A stretch of 8,358 nt of DNA. Origin: DASRRB01 sp036732755 (GTDB lineage Bacteria; Planctomycetota; B15-G4; SIAN01). Of the stretch, positions 5,948 through 8,358 are shown one piece after another. Positions within the stretch are counted from its first letter, which is position 1, and every line of letters begins with the position of its first letter. The stretch is from contig DAINBU010000177.1 of the NCBI GenBank assembly GCA_036732755.1, forward strand, positions 1 to 8,358. Direction: 5' to 3'. The notes under the pieces are model-generated. The model saw only the letters and a program-made list of their open reading frames with translations. It did no database searches and was not told the DNA's origin. Made by a program: the position numbers and the translations under genes.

Positions 5948-6766
5948 ATGGAGCTCCCCCGCCTGCGCGACTGGAGCGGCGAGCGCCTCGGGCCGGTCGA
6001 GGTGCTGCCGGTCGTCGACTCGACCAACGCTGAAGCGCTGCGCCGCGTGACGCGTGGCGTCGCGTGCGACGGACTCGTCCTGGTTGCCGAGCGGCAGGAG
6101 GCGGGGCGCGGCAGTCGCGGCCGCGCCTGGTCGCACCTCCCCGGCAAGTCGATCGCGCTGACGGCGCTGCTGCGCGCGAGCGACGAGCGGCCGCCCCACC
6201 TGGCGACCTGGGCGGCCGTGGTCGCCGCGACCGACCTCGCGCTCGCGCACGGGCTCGTCGCGTCGATCAAGTGGCCCAACGACGGGCTGCTCCACGGGAA
6301 TGGCCCGACCGCGCCGGACGCCGATGAGCCGAACGCGCGAGATGCCGGGGGAAAATTCGCCGGCGTCCTGGTCGAGGCGCGCAGCGCCGCGGCCGCGACC
6401 TGGGCCGCGCTCGGCGTCGGCGTGAACGTCGGCCACGGGGCCGCCGACCTGGCCGGGGAGTTCCGCTGGCCGCCGACGTCGCTCCTCCTGCACGGCGTCG
6501 CGCTGCCGCTCGAGGCGGCGCACCTCGAGCTGCTCGCCGCGCTCGACCGCCGCCTTGCGCACGACCCCGAGGAGCTCGTGCGCGACCTCTCCGACCGGCT
6601 CGGGCTGATCGGTCGCGCCGTCGTCGCGACGCTGCCCGACCGGGAGGAGCGCGGCCGGCTCGTCGCGATCGGCGTCGACGGCCGCCTGCGGCTCTCCGGC
6701 CCCGGCGGCGAGCGCTCCCTGCACGGCGCCCACGTCGTCGCCCTCGCCGTCGACCCCGCCGAGTAA
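5948..6766 (+). CDS. birA: Biotin--[acetyl-CoA-carboxylase] ligase, monofunctional
   Basis: This 272-aa enzyme activates biotin with ATP and attaches it to the biotin carboxyl carrier protein of acetyl-CoA carboxylase and similar enzymes. Motifs in order are DSTN (residues 24-27), AERQEAGRGSRGRAW with the glycine/arginine biotinyl-AMP loop (47-61), KWPNDG (108-113), GGKFAGVLVEA (134-144) and GVGVNVGH (156-163). A small C-terminal domain spans about 220-268. The DNA-binding N terminus of E. coli BirA is absent, so it should not act as a repressor. A 20-residue polar insert lies between KWPND and the catalytic-lysine segment. GGAGG ends only one base before the ATG, which is unusually close, yet no other upstream start exists before an in-frame TGA. 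It is probably the first gene of the birA-rph-rdgB-lepA run. Confidence 0.93.
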   Translation: MELPRLRDWSGERLGPVEVLPVVDSTNAEALRRVTRGVACDGLVLVAERQEAGRGSRGRAWSHLPGKSIALTALLRASDERPPHLATWAAVVAATDLALAHGLVASIKWPNDGLLHGNGPTAPDADEPNARDAGGKFAGVLVEARSAAAATWAALGVGVNVGHGAADLAGEFRWPPTSLLLHGVALPLEAAHLELLAALDRRLAHDPEELVRDLSDRLGLIGRAVVATLPDREERGRLVAIGVDGRLRLSGPGGERSLHGAHVVALAVDPAE

Positions 6767-6824
6767 GATCGCCGCCCTTTTGCCGGCGCAACCGCAGGCG
6801 CCGCCCCCCCCGCGAGGATCGAGC

Positions 6825-7631
6825 GTGCGCCCCGACGGCCGCCAGGACAGCGAGCTCCGCCCCTGCCGCTTCACGCGCGGCTTCACGAAGGCGCCGCTCG
6901 GCTCCGTCCTCGCCGAGGCGGGGCAGACCAAGGTCCTCTGCACCGTCACCGTCGAGGAGACGGTCCCCCCGTTCCTCCTCAACACGAACCAGGGGTGGCT
7001 CACCGCGGAGTACTCGATGCTCCCGGGCTCGACGCCGAACCGCAAGCAGCGCGACCGAGGCCCGCGCCCCGACGCACGCTCGCTCGAGATCGGCCGCCTG
7101 ATCGGCCGCTCGCTGCGGGCCGCCGTCGACGCCACGCGCTTCCCCGGCCGCACCGTCTGCATCGACTGCGACGTGCTCCAGGCCGACGGCGGCACGCGCA
7201 CGACCTCCATCAACGGCTCGATGGTCGCGCTCGTCGACGCCTTCCGCGAGATGGAGCGGCGCGGCTGGCTGCGCGGCCGGCCGCTCGCGACGAACGTCGG
7301 CGCGATGTCGGTCGGGATCGTCGGCGGGACGACGCGCGTCGACCTCGACTACCGCGAGGACTCGACCGCCGAGGTCGACATGAACGTCGTGATGACCTCC
7401 GACGGACGCTTCGTCGAGGTGCAGGGCGGCGCGGAGCGCGGCGCCTTCACGGCGGCGCAGCTCGACGAGATGCTCGCGGCCGCCAAGGCGGCGCTGCAGC
7501 GCGTCTTCGAGCTGCAGGAGGGCGCGCTCGCCGCGGCCCTCCCGGCGCCCACGGAGAAGCCGGCGCCCACGGAGAAGCCGGCGCCCACGGCGAAGCCGGC
7601 CCCCACGGCGAAGCCGGCCCATGGAAGCTGA
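6825..7631 (+). CDS. rph: Ribonuclease PH
   Basis: RNase PH is a phosphorolytic 3'-5' exoribonuclease that trims tRNA 3' ends as a hexameric ring. The 268-aa protein shows RPDGR at its start (2-6), LTAEYSMLPGST (59-70), the EIGRLIGRSLRA stretch (88-99), DVLQADGGTRTTSINGS (116-132), DLDYREDSTAEVDMNVVMT with the metal-site aspartates (173-191) and EVQGGAERGAF (198-208, usually EVQGTAE). The GTG at 6825 has GAGGA six bases upstream and aligns with the family's N terminus; a TTG at 6780 would add 15 proline-rich residues. The enzyme core ends near residue 238. The remaining 30 residues are a repeat-encoded P/A/T/K tail not typical of the family. The stop overlaps rdgB by 11 bp, implying coupled translation. 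Confidence 0.95.
   Translation: MRPDGRQDSELRPCRFTRGFTKAPLGSVLAEAGQTKVLCTVTVEETVPPFLLNTNQGWLTAEYSMLPGSTPNRKQRDRGPRPDARSLEIGRLIGRSLRAAVDATRFPGRTVCIDCDVLQADGGTRTTSINGSMVALVDAFREMERRGWLRGRPLATNVGAMSVGIVGGTTRVDLDYREDSTAEVDMNVVMTSDGRFVEVQGGAERGAFTAAQLDEMLAAAKAALQRVFELQEGALAAALPAPTEKPAPTEKPAPTAKPAPTAKPAHGS
7542..7613 (+). repeat. 18-bp tandem repeat (four copies) inside the 3' end of rph
   Basis: Four direct copies of an 18-bp unit (CCGGCGCCCACGGAGAAG and variants) run in frame and encode the hexapeptide PAPTEK or PAPTAK. Copies 1 and 2 are identical, copy 3 differs by one base and copy 4 by one more. A degenerate fifth partial copy continues to the rdgB ATG. Such an array can change copy number by slippage without breaking the frame. 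Confidence 0.95.
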
Positions 7632-8271
7632 CGTGGGCGGCCCCCGCCGCGGCGCCGGCGCCCTCGTGCTCCTGCTCGCGACGCAGAATCAGAAGAAGCT
7701 CGCGGAGATCGAGCGCATCCTGCGCGAGGAGCTCGGCGCCGGCGTCCATCTGCTCGGGCTCGACCTCCATCCCGAGGTCGCGACCGCGCCCGAGGAAGGG
7801 GCGACCTTCGCCGAGAACGCGCGCCAGAAGGCGCTCTGGTACGCCGAGCGCACCGGAGCGGTCTGCCTCGCCGACGACTCGGGTCTCGAGGTCGACGCCC
7901 TCGGCGGCCGGCCGGGCGTCCACTCGGCGCGTTACGCCGGCCCCGGCGCGAACGACGCGGACAACCGCGCGCAGCTCCTGCGCGAGCTCGCCGCCGTCGC
8001 GCCGCCGGCCCGCACCGCGCGCTTCCGCTGCGCGATCTGCCTCGTCGACGGCGGCGAGGTCGTCTTCGAGGCCGACGGCACGACCGAGGGGAGCATCGTC
8101 ATGGCCGAGCGGGGGAGCGGCGGCTTCGGCTACGATCCGCTCTTCCTCTCCGCGGAGCTCGGGCAGACGTTCGCCGAGGCGCCCGCGGCCGCCAAGGACC
8201 GCGTGAGCCACCGTGGTCGCGCGCTCGCCCGCCTCGCCGAGTTCCTGAACGGCACCCCGGTGCAAACGTGA
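7621..8271 (+). CDS. rdgB: XTP/dITP pyrophosphatase (Ham1/RdgB family)
   Basis: This enzyme hydrolyses non-canonical purine nucleotides (XTP, ITP, dITP) to monophosphates, keeping deaminated bases out of DNA and RNA. The protein (216 aa) carries ATQNQKK (20-26), ATFAENARQKA (61-71), the signature ADDSGLEVDALGGRPGVHSARYAG (84-107) with catalytic acidic residues, GFGYDPLF (168-175) and SHRGRAL (196-202). The ATG at 7621 overlaps rph and would add about 15 glycine/arginine-rich residues before the conserved LLLATQN; a GTG at 7666 would give the usual family length. Neither has a convincing ribosome site, so the start is open. Adjacent rph and rdgB are common in bacteria. Confidence 0.95.
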   Translation: MEADVGGPRRGAGALVLLLATQNQKKLAEIERILREELGAGVHLLGLDLHPEVATAPEEGATFAENARQKALWYAERTGAVCLADDSGLEVDALGGRPGVHSARYAGPGANDADNRAQLLRELAAVAPPARTARFRCAICLVDGGEVVFEADGTTEGSIVMAERGSGGFGYDPLFLSAELGQTFAEAPAAAKDRVSHRGRALARLAEFLNGTPVQT

Positions 8272-8284
8272 GCGAGCCAGGCGC

Positions 8285-8358
<74 letters not shown>

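Overview
The window is very GC-rich bacterial chromosomal DNA, with conserved housekeeping genes packed on both strands. It looks like a draft or metagenome-derived scaffold, because a 10-N gap interrupts one gene. No 16S rRNA or lineage marker is present. The FliA/WhiG-family sigma factor reads like those I associate with Planctomycetota and neighbouring high-GC phyla. That assignment is tentative, and nothing here looks recently mobile (no IS, phage, CRISPR or tRNA).

Layout. Minus strand, read right to left from 3069: a MEMO1/AmmeMemoRadiSam-B-like protein with a PqqD-like N-terminal domain, a PyrK-like iron-sulfur flavoprotein (4-base stop/start overlap), a 249-aa SEC-C zinc-motif protein, and the first 35 codons of an ABC transporter ATPase leaving the window. 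These four are close enough to form one operon. Plus strand from 3174: apt (TTG start), a 249-bp non-coding stretch full of inverted repeats, then a 172-aa protein I do not recognise, ending at a strong intrinsic terminator (about 4482-4517).

The central region, 4590-5924, is the most interesting. An AT-rich sigma70-type promoter (TTGACA/TACATT) and a 7-bp-arm inverted repeat are followed by a sequence with the core signatures of a cyclic-di-GMP-I (GEMM-I) riboswitch: GGGCAAAC, a GAAA-capped stem, GCGCAAAGC, GGGCCTGA and a GGCAGC-CAGCTGCC hairpin. It lies in the leader of a FliA/WhiG-type sigma factor gene. Just before the ATG, a CCCCC/GGGGG hairpin covers the Shine-Dalgarno sequence, so control of translation is the simplest model. 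The proposal is that c-di-GMP controls synthesis of an alternative sigma factor through RNA. The sigma gene itself is broken only by assembly: 10 Ns plus a 34-bp fold-back artefact. Merging the duplicated flanks gives an intact protein of about 287 aa.

After a second terminator come birA, rph (with a proline/lysine-rich tail encoded by an 18-bp tandem repeat), rdgB (overlapping rph by 11 bp) and the first 24 codons of lepA. This is a plausible co-directional housekeeping cluster for biotinylation, RNA 3'-end trimming, nucleotide-pool sanitation and translation.
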